Positions 1 to 9,951 of a stretch of DNA of 64,000 nt are shown in pieces. The stretch is from Sphaerolaimus hirsutus (taxonomy: Eukaryota > Nematoda > Chromadorea > Monhysterida > Sphaerolaimidae). The translations under genes were made by a program, and so were the position numbers. Location: NCBI GenBank assembly GCA_964036195.1, contig OZ038458.1, forward strand, positions 14,583,832-14,647,831, read 5' to 3'. The notes beneath the pieces are model-generated. The model did no database searches, was not told the origin of the DNA, and saw only the letters and a list, made by a program, of their open reading frames with translations. How positions within the stretch are numbered: the stretch's first letter is position 1; every line of letters starts with the position of its first letter.

Positions 1-1200
1 TAGGTTGTAAACTAATGAAGTGTCTTTTTTCGCCATCTCATACAAATATACATTTGTGCTTTTCATTGTGTTGTACGTTGACCGATTTTGATGCCATTTG
101 AGTATGTTGTGGTTTGGGGTCTGGGCTATGATGATATGTTTTTGTTTGCTCAAATAGTCCCCCAGTCCCGAGATAAGGGGGGTCTATAAAAAGGTGGTCA
201 TTTTACGTGGCCAATATGCACATTGACTTTGAAGCTTAATAACTCAACCATTTCTGGGCCGATTCGGATCGTTCAACACTTAAAATAACCAGGACAATCC
301 GCATATTCAATTTTTGTGGTCGAGTTAGTGATGTCTTAATCCCGTATGCCGATTTGACCTGGTTTTTGAACATGAAAAATAATCGTAATTATAATTTATT
401 AAGACGATTTTTTTGAAGTTGCTATCATATACTATAGACAAAAAGAATAAATCTGGCCCAAAAAGTATTTCAATATCTCTCTCCAGTCAAAAGTTATATC
501 ACTTTAAACATTCGCCTCCCAACAATAAATAGAAAAATCTGCATGACGAGCAAATGCATGTGACTTCAGAAATCCAACTCTCGGCCATTTCTCAGCCAAT
601 TTCCACCAATGAACACTTAAAATGATCAGAAAAACCTGTAAGTTTCATTTTTATGCTCAGATTATCTGTATTTATCGTTCTTGATTAGTTATTTACATGT
701 ATGGAAGGCGGAAGTTTAAAGGTCTATTACTTTTGATTGGAAAGAGATATTGAAATAATTTTTTTGGTATATGAATCCCCATTGTCTAAAGTATATGATA
801 GCATGTTTAGAAAAATTTATTTTTTGTGTTTAAAAACTGGGTCAAATCGGCATACGTAATTTAGACATCACTAATCCGACCACAAAAATGGAATCTACTG
901 GTTGTGCTGATCATTTTAAGTGTCGAACGATCCAAATTGGCCCAGAAATGGCTGAGTGAGTAAAGTTCAAAGTGAATGTGTAGATCGGCCATGCAAAATC
1001 ACCACCTTTTTATAGACCCCCCTTATCTCGGGACTGGGGGATTATTCAAGGAAACAAAAACGTTTCTTCATAGCGCAGACCCCAAACCCCAACATACTCA
1101 AATGGCATCAAAATCGGTCAACGTACAAAAGAATGTGGGATGCACAAATGTATATTTGTATGAAATCAAAAAAAGACACTTCATTAGTTTACAACCTAAT
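1..1200. mobile_element. Foldback (long inverted repeat) element
   Basis: The first ~580 bases reappear as an imperfect reverse complement in the last ~580. The outer ends read TAGGTTGTAAACTAATG and CATTAGTTTACAACCTA, and the two arms also share the block around 'CCCCAGTCCCGAGATAAGG'. The centre lies near 600. No coding capacity was found; the short ORF at 976-1209 merely reads through the right arm. The left end coincides with the window edge, so the true boundary and any target duplication on that side cannot be seen. Confidence 0.85.
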
Positions 1201-1747
1201 ATTTACTAGGATTTCAAAAAATTTCTTTCTTTCAAATAGTGCCCCCCCCCTCTCGGGGGCACTATGAAACAATCACCCCCCGGGGGGTATTTCGAGGAAA
1301 TACGGTAAGTGGATTTGACCCACGTTCAAGTTGTTAGTTGTTAATTTCACCAATTTCATTTGAACATAGTATTTTTAGTGAGAAATGAGCGACATTTCAA
1401 TATCAGATCTTCAATTCAAACAAAACCAAGTGTGATAACAACCACTGAATCATAGTTCTGAACAGCCTGGATGTTCTAACCACTAATTTCTCATATATTT
1501 TTGTGTTTTGGCACTCTTATACTACAGTTACTCTACACCCTGCACGCGTGGTTCACGCTGGAAACGTGCCAACGATTTTTTAAGAATGCTATTTTCATAA
1601 AACGTTGAAAAAAGTCATCTCTGTTATAACGCTATACCTTAACTTATTCACAACAATGATATTTTTACCTGATGTAATAATAAACCCCCCGGGGGCATTT
1701 CGAGGATGATTGATGAATGATGATTGGCATGTGACCTCAACAAGTAT
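1201..1747. repeat. Repeat remnants flanking the LTR element
   Basis: This stretch has no gene. It holds a half copy of the CCGTATTTCCTCGAAAT terminal-repeat family (1245-1306, reversed, with C/G runs), a piece of the repeat also seen at 13588-13830 and 47205-47455 (about 1510-1600), and another C-run fragment at 1682-1705. The last ~40 bases (ggcatgtgacctcaacaag) match the left half of a repeat that is uninterrupted at 30608-30650, so the LTR element was inserted into a copy of that repeat. Confidence 0.6.
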
Positions 1748-2352
1748 TGTAATGGCCGCGTAGTTGCGGTCATTGAGATTTTGCTTGGTGGGGTTTTGTA
1801 TAGGAAACGGCGGCCCTAAATATACTCCAATTAATGAGTGGGCAAGTGCCAAATAAGTTCCAGGTCCAATTTCCAACCGGCGCTATTTATTTAAGCGATT
1901 TCGGTTCACAAAATATAGTAGAAATTGGGGGAAATCAATCAATCAAAAATAGGTAGTTTCTTAGGAAATATTTATGAGTCAAAAACAAAAAACATTGACT
2001 GCCAGCCGATTCAAAATATCGGCTGGATATGCATAAGATAGGGGGTACCTACACAAAATGCTACAAAATGAATGGCGCCAAACTGTCTACTACAGGGTGC
2101 AGAGTACATAACACATACCTAAATACATAGCACACGCAAAAGCGAACACCTAAAAACCGCGGTGACGCAACCGTTCCGCGGCGCGAGTACCTAGTGCATA
2201 CCTAAATACATAGGGCGCATGGAAACAATAGAGCGGCACAAGGGGGGAATCTACATAGGCACGTGGACACCTACATGTTGAATTCAAAATCCTACCGTAA
2301 GAACATGAATCTAAATAGAATGGAAAAATGCCTAAAATGTGATGGCATAACA
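1748..2352 (-). repeat. 3' LTR of the gag-pro element
   Basis: 605 bp, TG...CA bounded, nearly identical to the split copy at 5908-6312 plus 13110-13315. The differences I saw are single substitutions and a 4-base length difference in the segment after 'ggggggaatcta'. The minor divergence means the insertion is not brand new. Confidence 0.85.
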
Positions 2353-2792
2353 GCCCCTCCCATGACAACAGTTATACTACTTACAAAAGAAACACTAGTG
2401 GAACTGGAAGTCAGACAAAAGCTTACATAAAAAGCTACAAAACTCCCAACCACATTGAACTAAGTGGAATTTTCAAGTTACCCAAATATAATATGACCAG
2501 TAACTGAAAAACATGTCCAGAATCACAAATGGATCAGATTGCAGTATGATTATAAAAACAATTTGAAGGGTGCATTTTCACAGTGCACAAATCTATGCCC
2601 TAAAATCATGCTAGCACTGCTCAGCCTGGATTCCATCGGGCGCTGGAACTGAGCCTGGCTTTGTGCTTGCGACGCATGCTCGGCTCGCCCCGATAGTTGG
2701 CCACCGGTCGGCCATCGAAGTTTGCAACGTCCACCGACATGAACTCGGCATGTGGTGGCATGTATTTGGCAGAGTTGTAAAAATATTTGGTG

Positions 2793-5066
2793 TCAGACTT
2801 TTTCCGTGGGGGTCTGCCGTAGACCTTGGTGCAGTTTGCGCGCGGTAGTGTCACGGGCTTCGATAAGTGTGATTTCGGATGGCCCACAGTTGGGTGTGCC
2901 ATAGAGTGCCTTGTGGCCAAATAAAAGCGGGCTCGATGTGCGCGGAAAGTGTGGTTTCCGTTTAACCACAGCCCATATGTCTGCCGATTGCTGTTGTCCA
3001 CCGGGTGTGGTATGCAGCAAATGCATTTTGTAGACTGCCAGGTGATGCCCCGGAATTGGCTCGCCGGCAGTCCCCAAACCTGAATCAGGGTATGGCCGGT
3101 ACTTCGCTTTTTCTGTGCTGGCATTGCACTGTGCGCGTTTCCATACATCCTCGAGCAGATGCTCCTTGATGATGATCCCCTCCTCACAGCCACTATCGAG
3201 TGTGCCTGTGAGCGTGCAGCCCATGAAATCCACTTTGGCCAGCGGGCGATCACAGCGGGCGTGTTGCATGCTTGGTGGGTTCATGGCGCAACCCATCTGC
3301 TTGTGAGCTGCATTGCCGCTAGGGAACCACGTTTCAAAATCGGGCTCGGGCTCGGAATCAGATGATGGATTAGACACATTTTTAGTCAATTTTGTAGCCG
3401 GATTATTAGCAGATTCATTATCCGATTCCGGAGCGCTGTAAATTTGCTCATCAAATTTCAGGTTGAGCTTTTTACACTCAGTGCGCATCCTTTCCCGAGC
3501 GTCGTGCTTGGTTTTTCCAGCCTTTTCCAAAAATTCTCGGGCCCGTTCAGCCCAATCCAGTTGGTAGGCAGGCGACGCCGGATTCAAAAAACATGTTGCC
3601 GGCTTGTGCGGCATGGGTGCACGATGCAAAAAATAGGTGCACCATGGACCCTGATGTGTCGTCGGGTCAAATTTAGACTGCCTATCCCAACCGCATTTCT
3701 GGCCATCAGATCGGCCTGGGGCGCTTCGCGATGCAGCCGATGGAGTATTGCCCCAGCCAGCATTTCTGCCCGTTGACGACTTTGGCTTCCAATTAGTATT
3801 GCGATTTTTATTCTGTTCAACACGGCGATGCGAGTTTTCCTCGCGGGCAATATCGAGGCGACTAACAGCGTCGGCTAACTCGACCTCACCGTCCCGCCAT
3901 TTGTCGCGCCACCGATACCAACACATCATCGGCACCATGTCTTTGACTTCGAGGAATAATTTATCCCCGATCATTTTCTCGCGTTGTGAATCGTCGATTT
4001 GCTCGCTGATATAGTGGAACAAGCTGCACAGCTTGCGGTACAGGGAAGACACCATATCAGAGGATTTAGCAGAATATCTATACCACTCGGCTACCGAATG
4101 TGCCTTGCGGTCAAGACGATGCACCCGTGCCAACTTGTCCAGAACGTAGAGAATCGAATTACGCTTGTCCAGGCGGATAGATGCATAGTGATCTTGGGCA
4201 CTACCTTTCAGGCACTGTTGGAACACATTAGTCCAAAACAAGTGTTGGTATGCCGGCGGGACGTTCAGAGCCTGTAGCGCCACATTGTGAAGCCAAAATT
4301 TAAATGGCCCCGACGGCGCGCTCGAATCCCCATTGAACGGTGTTTGCTTGCTGGCTACGTTGGCCACATGGCCACCGCCCATGTGATCGCGAGACGACAA
4401 TTGCCCCAGCGTATCCACGAGGGACGGAAAACCATCGGCCGGTACCATGACATATTGGTCAATGTAGGCAGCGATTTGACCGATCAAACCACCAGGTAAC
4501 AATGAAATGGCCTGCAGCCTAGCTTCGGTTGAATCGACCAACTGGTCCGTAGAAGCGGTAGAGGTCCTCGATGGACAGCGATTGATTGTGCCAGGCGCCG
4601 GTATCGATTGCGTCCCCATGGGCACGTTTTGCACTGATGCCGTGTGCGCCTGCACCGATGATGAAGTAAATTGTTGGACAAATGCCGGATTGCTAGATAG
4701 CAGTTGCTGGAGAACAGGCAAAAGGTTGTCCACAGTCAGCGCCACAGGTGGTTGGGAGACCGCAACGCCTTGAGGCGGCGTGGGGTCGTTCCCAATGCCT
4801 CTGGGTGGTACTTGATCTTCAAGGTCGAGGACCAATTCCACGACAGTATCTGGATCTGTGAAATACAGGTCCATGCACTTCCACACATGCTGGATCAATC
4901 GCCCAGTTCCTAGGCCTGGCGGATCGATAATCGTGGGCCACTCGCCATCGTTAACGCGAAACTGCATTAGCACATTTAGCAGGCGCAACAATTTTGGCCG
5001 GTCCACAGGCTCGTCCATCCATGACTCAACTACCGGCTCCAGTTCCGCTCGCGTATATTGCAACAT
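2793..5066 (-). CDS. gag-pro: Gag-protease polyprotein of LTR retrotransposon
   Basis: 757 codons starting at an ATG in the leader-proximal position. The N-terminal half resembles a retrotransposon capsid region (helical, with the tract FKFWLHNVALQALNVP), followed by a basic Asn/Arg/Ser-rich linker. A Cys/His cluster (WCTYFLHRAPMPHKPATC) could be a degenerate nucleic-acid-binding knuckle. Near residue 622 the string TLDSGCEEG is the DSG active-site signature of a retropepsin-type aspartic protease. There is no RT, RNase H or integrase downstream: only ~440 nt separate the stop from the 3' LTR. A second frame (2621-3253) stays open across the end and continues past the stop, which could be a frameshift extension or coincidence. 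Sequence shows Gag and protease; non-autonomy is inferred. Confidence 0.75.
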   Translation of the reverse strand: MLQYTRAELEPVVESWMDEPVDRPKLLRLLNVLMQFRVNDGEWPTIIDPPGLGTGRLIQHVWKCMDLYFTDPDTVVELVLDLEDQVPPRGIGNDPTPPQGVAVSQPPVALTVDNLLPVLQQLLSSNPAFVQQFTSSSVQAHTASVQNVPMGTQSIPAPGTINRCPSRTSTASTDQLVDSTEARLQAISLLPGGLIGQIAAYIDQYVMVPADGFPSLVDTLGQLSSRDHMGGGHVANVASKQTPFNGDSSAPSGPFKFWLHNVALQALNVPPAYQHLFWTNVFQQCLKGSAQDHYASIRLDKRNSILYVLDKLARVHRLDRKAHSVAEWYRYSAKSSDMVSSLYRKLCSLFHYISEQIDDSQREKMIGDKLFLEVKDMVPMMCWYRWRDKWRDGEVELADAVSRLDIAREENSHRRVEQNKNRNTNWKPKSSTGRNAGWGNTPSAASRSAPGRSDGQKCGWDRQSKFDPTTHQGPWCTYFLHRAPMPHKPATCFLNPASPAYQLDWAERAREFLEKAGKTKHDARERMRTECKKLNLKFDEQIYSAPESDNESANNPATKLTKNVSNPSSDSEPEPDFETWFPSGNAAHKQMGCAMNPPSMQHARCDRPLAKVDFMGCTLTGTLDSGCEEGIIIKEHLLEDVWKRAQCNASTEKAKYRPYPDSGLGTAGEPIPGHHLAVYKMHLLHTTPGGQQQSADIWAVVKRKPHFPRTSSPLLFGHKALYGTPNCGPSEITLIEARDTTARKLHQGLRQTPTEKV

Positions 5067-5907
5067 GTTGGAAAATGTGAGAAGTCACTAAATCTGCACA
5101 GGCACAATTCACGTGCGAAGATAGTGCAGGAGTGACTGAACACAACTGGAGTTGCAAAAAGGCAGGTAGGTGCCAAAATGACCGAGAATCGATGTAAATA
5201 TAAGCAGGTGCAGCGATTGGCGCAGTAGTGGCCAAAAGCAACTGCAACCAAATATGCGCAAAACTGGTGCACAAATAGCGTAGCACAACAGGGCATTCAC
5301 GTGAAAAACGCGGCAGCGGATGACTGTTACCACGCCAAAAATTCACACGGTGCAGCGCCTAGGTGCACAAATGGCGCCCCAGTGGCGCCCTGGGATCAGT
5401 GTGTGGGCGTGCAGCACCCCGCGCTGACCCAGCGGAAAACCAGGCCGCACGCGGCCAAATGTGCATTGAAAATTCGCTGGCCCCAGTGGCTCAGCGAAAA
5501 ACGAAAAGTTCCCGGGTCAGCCCCAGTGGCTGATCGGGTTGACGCGTGGCGCGGCGCCTCGCTGGACTGTTGCTGGCCCCAGTGGCACAGCGACGCGAGA
5601 ATCGATGAATTCCGGTCAGCCCCAGTGGCTGATCGGATCGAAAAGCGGCGCGAAGTGTTGCCGCTATGTCGCTAGCCCCAGTGGCAAAGCGACACGAAAA
5701 AAACGATTTCGATCAGCCCCAGTGGCTGATCGAAGCTGGCCGCGCAGCCCCAGTGGCTGATAAGCGGCCGGCCGGGCGGGAGCGACGCGTGTCGCTACAG
5801 TCCCGCGGCACGAAAACGTGGCGGAATTTTTTCCGCACAGCCGGGCAAACAGGAGGCCCGGGGTCAATTTATGGGAGCTAAATTAATAGCTCCCAGTACG
5901 ATCACCA
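5067..5907 (-). promoter_or_regulatory. Long structured 5' leader with candidate primer-binding site
   Basis: This is 840 nt between the 5' LTR and the Gag start, unusually long. Immediately after the LTR the minus strand reads TGGTGATCGTACTGGG, a TGG-initiated candidate tRNA primer-binding site; I could not identify the tRNA. The leader is GC-rich compared with the surroundings and contains the eight-hairpin array annotated separately. Short ORFs on either strand here read through the hairpins and are not credible genes. Confidence 0.6.
5373..5759 (-). promoter_or_regulatory. Array of eight hairpins with a constant five-base loop
   Basis: Eight hairpins have the loop CCAGT on the plus strand (ACTGG in the transcript), always closed by GCC/GGC. 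Stem starts (plus strand) are 5373, 5473, 5515, 5569, 5612, 5668, 5708 and 5745. The outer stems differ but remain paired: GGCGCC/GGCGCC at 5373, TTCGCTGGCC/GGCTCAGCGAA at 5473, GTTGCTGGCC/GGCACAGCGAC at 5569, CCGGTCAGCC/GGCTGATCGG at 5612, and a perfect 11-bp TTCGATCAGCC/GGCTGATCGAA at 5708. Different sequences keeping the same fold argue that the RNA structure is selected. By analogy with retroelement leaders, a Gag-binding packaging signal is the most likely role (inference). Confidence 0.8.
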
Positions 5908-6312
5908 TGTAATGGCCGCGTAGTTGCGGTCATTGAGATTTTGCTTGGTGGGGTTTTGTATAGGAAACGGCGGCCCTAAATATACTCCAATTAATGAGTG
6001 GGCAAGTGCCAAATAAGTTCCAGGTCCAATTTCCAACCGGCGCTATTTATTTAAGCGATTCTGGTTCACAAAATATAGTAGAAATTGGGGGAAATCAATC
6101 AATCAAAAATAGGTAGTTTCTTGGGAAATATTTATGAGTCAAAAACAAAAAACATTGACTGCCAGCCGATTCAAAATATCGGCTGGATATGCATAAGATA
6201 GGGGGTACCTACACAAAATGCTACAAAATGAATGGCGCCAAACTGTCTACTACAGGGTGCAGAGTACATAACACATACCTAAATACATAGCACACGCAAA
6301 AGCGAACACCTA
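5908..6312 (-). repeat. 5' LTR of the gag-pro element, distal part
   Basis: Matches 1748-2152 of the 3' LTR. It is interrupted after 'gaacaccta' by the Naiad tandem and resumes at 13110. Confidence 0.85.
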
Positions 6313-7239
6313 ATTGAAAAAAGTAAGTAAAAATACAAAATTTTATAGACCAGTATTTCAACGGAATAGGGGTGGGGACTTTTACCCCTCACCTGAACGG
6401 ATTTTGGTTGCCTTTGGCTAGGCACTATTTTGTAAATACGGCAGAATGATGTTTTACAGGTGGTGCCTTGCGGACCTTAAGCGCTTTGCCCTATGGACAA
6501 TTTAATGTACAGCCAAAAGTAACGAGTAAAAAATTTTGGTCAATTAAACACTGAAAGAGTGAAAAATTTTCCTACCCTTCCCGACACCAACTCTGAAGTC
6601 ACCCCAGCGGCGCAATTGCTCTGTACTGAAATACATATCCGACGCAGCTTGCCGCGGCGCACCACTGCTGCCGCGTCCACGTCCCTGCCCTCGCCCAGCA
6701 CCAGCACCACGATGAGCACCAGCTGCAGCACCACGAACGGCACCGCGACCACGGTTCGAGCCACGGAATTGTGAGTTCATGCTGGCCAGTAGTTAGAAAG
6801 TTCCTGAGTTACAGGGACCAATATTGAGTGGCAGTGATAAAATGGCAAAATCAGTGATTTTTATTTATTTTCGATAATTAGTAAATCGATTTTTGATCAG
6901 CTGCCAAATTTTTGAATTGCCGCCTAACTTGGCGAACAGAATTTCTGAACAATTATTAAATTTTTTAAAAAATATAAAAAAATTTAAAAAAACTCTAAGC
7001 AGATGAAATTTGATAAAAGGTAGAAAGTTAGGTATTTTGAAAGAGATTAGAAATCCAAGTTTGTATTTTAGAATCATCGTTTAGATGAAATTTATATAAA
7101 ACGTTGGAATATTTTTGTGAAAATGAAGTAACTGTAGCAATAAGTTTACACTTATTGTAATTATTTTTTAGTAAAATTTTAATCAAATTAGTTATTCTAA
7201 AATTGACATCTTCTAAGCGGAAACAAATTTGACAAAATC
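6313..7239 (-). repeat. Pseudo-LTR / 3' region of the long Naiad copy
   Basis: Nearly identical to 11815-12763. On the minus strand it contains the end of the RT region (shifted out of frame by the deletion near 7260), an AT-rich tract and, at 6544-6780, the Arg-Gly-rich ORF also present in the upstream copy. It ends at the junction with the LTR at 6312. Confidence 0.8.
6544..6780 (-). CDS. Arg-Gly-rich small ORF in the Naiad pseudo-LTR (downstream copy)
   Basis: 78 codons from an ATG. The body is Arg/Gly/Ala-rich with RGRG-type motifs, followed by a less biased C-terminal part (STEQLRRWGDFRVG). RG-rich segments commonly bind RNA, so an RNA-binding leader exon is plausible. The same ORF lies at 12047-12283 in the upstream copy with only a few residue changes, and there it sits 5' of the ORF1 exons. 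In this downstream position it has no ORF1 behind it. It could be a chance reading of a GC-rich promoter, so confidence is modest. Confidence 0.4.
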   Translation of the reverse strand: MNSQFRGSNRGRGAVRGAAAGAHRGAGAGRGQGRGRGSSGAPRQAASDMYFSTEQLRRWGDFRVGVGKGRKIFHSFSV

Positions 7240-9201
7240 TTATGCACTGTGAAAACAGAAAGCTGAAATATCTAAGTCTAGGAAATGTGCTCTAGAGCCG
7301 TTTTCTAATTTTTCTATTTCCATGGTAAGTGAAGTATGGTAAATATTTTGTGCAAAATTCTCGAAATTGGTTACGTTGATGCATAAAGTGTCATCAATGT
7401 AATGTACTATATTATTAGACAGTAATTTTGCTTGACTAGGGAAATTTTTGCAATAGGAAAATTCCATCATAGAAAGAGTAAGGTTACAAAGTTCTGGGCT
7501 AACTGAAGAGCCCATTGCAATACCTCTAATTTGTTTAAATAGAATACCAGCGAACTTAACGTAGGTATTGTCTAAAACAAAATTTAGGAGGTCACATATT
7601 TCTGCAATTCTGTACTGACAGGTATCTTTTTCGGTCGCTAACCGATCAGGCTTCAGAACAGCTTTGTTGTTGTGTATAGTCACAAAATGATCAGGCCGTA
7701 CTAGCAGCGTGATCAATGTTGTGACTTGCAAACGTATTTGATCGATGTCAAGTGAAGTATAAGCCTGCGAAAAATCGGCGGTACATAAATATTCAATGTT
7801 GTTGATGGAAAGCAATTTGTCAGTAACTACAGTACTATTTTCTACTATCCAAAATCGATTAGACCCACCATTTTCTGAAATTCGCTCACAGTATTGTTTT
7901 AGGCGTTTTTGTAAAAGCGATAAAATCAAGTGTAAAAGCCAAGAGAGTCCATTGATAGAAGATTTTTTCGCCCCAGAAATAAACCGAAATTTTATTGGTG
8001 ATTTATGGAATTTCGGTATCGAGTAAATTACCGGGACTGTACTGTCAAAACGCTTTTTATCTGTGTTGAAAATATTAGACATATTCAAATGATTTTGCAT
8101 TAGGTTTTCGACGAAGTTTTCATTCGCGTGGATGTATTGGTAGGTTGAATTTCCAAAAGTGGTGGTATTAGAAAAGTCTAAAAGGCCAAATTCCTTGCAA
8201 ATCACGCTCAAATAAAATTTTTTACAAATAAAAGCATAGGTGTTATAAGCTTTATCTACACAAGTGATCACAAACCTTGTCTGTAGTCTTTTCAAGTCAT
8301 TTTCACATGCCTTAGTCCACTTTAAATTCAGTAGTCGACATGAGTCGATAGCAAAAGTACTCAATTTGCATGACATTTTGTACAAGCATGTGCGTCTGAA
8401 TGCTTCAATCTCCATGGTGCTGGTATTATCTGTAAGTTCGTGTAGTTTGGTAACAATATGTGATATAATATTCCTATATTTACGTTCTGTATTTACCAGA
8501 GTGCCACCATTGTCGATACGAAATTTTAAGCCCAAATCTAAAAATTTTTTGAGAACTCGATTTTCACAGATTTCCGTGTCACCAGTAATGATATGATTAT
8601 GAAACTGGTCCTTGAATCGGGAAGTAATACAGTCACAAGGTAGTGATAACGTCTCTTGTAACGAATTCAGTGTTAAATTTTTTAGAATTTTGTTGTAGTT
8701 ACAAATTTTCAGACCTAAAGGAGCATTGTATGCCACTTTAAGTTGTAACCTATCTATATACTTTCTAGCAATATCTGGTAAATTTTTCTTATGTTTATTC
8801 CGATGTAAAATGTTGAGTGAGAGAGCATCGTCAAAATGACTTTCATACTTGATGGGAATAAAAATCGGATTTTTAATGTTACTTCTTTTTGTGAAAAAGT
8901 GACGTCTTCTTGATTCAGCACCAAATTGAAGACATTTACAAATATTGTTACTTATTAGATTCTCCATTTTAGCTACATCTGCTAAATGAAAAATTTTATT
9001 AAGATGATTTTTGGGTAAAGAATTGATAAAAGTGTAGACATCTCTAGGGGATTTTAAACAAGAAAAGCGATCTAAAGTAAGTGAAATTGAATTTTTATTG
9101 TAAATATTTGGTCTGGGTCGTTTTTGACGTAATAACTTATCACTGAAAAAAGGTAGAGGTTTGTTTGAGTTGATTAAGTTAAATTTGTCGATTAAACCCA
9201 A
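7240..9201 (-). CDS. Naiad-type reverse transcriptase (C-terminally broken)
   Basis: About 653 codons open. The listed first codon is TTG and the frame is continuous with the upstream endonuclease ORF apart from stops, so this is not an independent start. The CxC linker motif (CDC) is at residues 189-191. The tract VDKAYNTYAFICKKFY precedes the RT core. GIAMGSSVSPELCNLTL is the RT motif before the catalytic box, and YIDD is at 601-604. The reading frame ends early in LDLDIS because a 109-bp segment present in the sister copy (12764-12872) is missing here after 7260; 109 is not a multiple of three. The RT would copy its own RNA at an endonuclease-nicked chromosomal site. Family assignment rests on the domain order plus the CxC motif. 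Confidence 0.85.
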   Translation of the reverse strand: MGLIDKFNLINSNKPLPFFSDKLLRQKRPRPNIYNKNSISLTLDRFSCLKSPRDVYTFINSLPKNHLNKIFHLADVAKMENLISNNICKCLQFGAESRRRHFFTKRSNIKNPIFIPIKYESHFDDALSLNILHRNKHKKNLPDIARKYIDRLQLKVAYNAPLGLKICNYNKILKNLTLNSLQETLSLPCDCITSRFKDQFHNHIITGDTEICENRVLKKFLDLGLKFRIDNGGTLVNTERKYRNIISHIVTKLHELTDNTSTMEIEAFRRTCLYKMSCKLSTFAIDSCRLLNLKWTKACENDLKRLQTRFVITCVDKAYNTYAFICKKFYLSVICKEFGLLDFSNTTTFGNSTYQYIHANENFVENLMQNHLNMSNIFNTDKKRFDSTVPVIYSIPKFHKSPIKFRFISGAKKSSINGLSWLLHLILSLLQKRLKQYCERISENGGSNRFWIVENSTVVTDKLLSINNIEYLCTADFSQAYTSLDIDQIRLQVTTLITLLVRPDHFVTIHNNKAVLKPDRLATEKDTCQYRIAEICDLLNFVLDNTYVKFAGILFKQIRGIAMGSSVSPELCNLTLSMMEFSYCKNFPSQAKLLSNNIVHYIDDTLCINVTNFENFAQNIYHTSLTMEIEKLENGSRAHFLDLDISAFCFHSA

Positions 9202-9270
9202 ACCCTTAATTTTTGATTTAATCCAAAAGGGTATGAACTAAAGAGAAGTGAAATCCATCAAAACTCAAAT

Positions 9271-9951
9271 TCAGTAAAAATAGAAGGTTTTATTTTTTAC
9301 GTTATCTGGCATTTTATGTATAATTTGAATTTTAACTGTGTCAAAATTGCAAGATGAAGTAGTGAAATGTGAATAAAGTACATTATTAGAGCATTTTCTC
9401 TTGATATGTGAATAATGCTGGCTAAAACGTTTATGCAAACTATGCTTAGTTTCTCCAACATATTGTTTACCACATTCACATGTCATGAGATAAATGACAC
9501 CTTTAGTAAGGCAATTGAGGGGGCCATTCGCACAAGGCAAAATTTTTTTATGTGTCACCGATGATCTTAAAAACGTACTTCCATCAACGTGTGGGCAAGT
9601 CCGGCAGCTTGCTCGCCCACACTTCTCAGTAGGGGTCCCTTGGCACTTCTCCAAGATCTGAGACGTATTAAGGTCAAAGTCAACAAGATGAGCATAACGA
9701 CGCTCATCGGAAGCAACAGACCGGTTCTGCGTGTTCAATGTAATTTGATAATTAAAACACGACCCTGTAGCACACTTCACACTACCACCCAGGGTACCAG
9801 GTAGCGCGTCGCCTACGGGGGACGCCCTAGCATCATGAGTGGCTATGTGAGTCTGCTGAGTCATGATGAGAGAGGTTTTGCTACCGGATAAAAAAAAGGG
9901 ATATAACAAGAAAAATAGTAAATGGTATAGATAGTACCGTTTCAAGTGCAA
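9271..9951 (-). CDS. GIY-YIG endonuclease of the Naiad element
   Basis: 226 codons; the likely initiator is Met30 (9864), since the preceding residues look like translated untranslated sequence. The CCHH-type zinc cluster includes CGRASCRTCPH (C111, C116, C119, H121). The catalytic GIY-YIG core has GVIY at 151-154 and YVGET at 164-168, then Arg175 in HKRFSQH. These are the hallmarks of Penelope-like endonucleases. It lies upstream of the RT in the same frame, separated by TGA, TGA and TAG within 13 codons. The TAG argues that the separation is real or reflects decay, not selenocysteine readthrough alone. The endonuclease would nick target DNA for target-primed reverse transcription. Confidence 0.88.
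   Translation of the reverse strand: MHLKRYYLYHLLFFLLYPFFLSGSKTSLIMTQQTHIATHDARASPVGDALPGTLGGSVKCATGSCFNYQITLNTQNRSVASDERRYAHLVDFDLNTSQILEKCQGTPTEKCGRASCRTCPHVDGSTFLRSSVTHKKILPCANGPLNCLTKGVIYLMTCECGKQYVGETKHSLHKRFSQHYSHIKRKCSNNVLYSHFTTSSCNFDTVKIQIIHKMPDNVKNKTFYFY

Noticed and set aside
2621-3253. 210-codon minus-strand ORF overlapping the gag-pro C terminus as an independent gene
   Set aside because: Mostly an alternative frame of gag-pro; only its last ~55 codons extend beyond it. A frameshift extension cannot be excluded but is unsupported.
5301-5881. ORFs in the leader of the gag-pro element
   Set aside because: They read through the hairpin array in the wrong orientation for the element and have no conserved motif.
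9201-9271. Selenocysteine readthrough joining the Naiad endonuclease and RT
   Set aside because: Two UGAs are present, but a UAG follows in frame and no SECIS element was recognised; kept only as a low-weight possibility.
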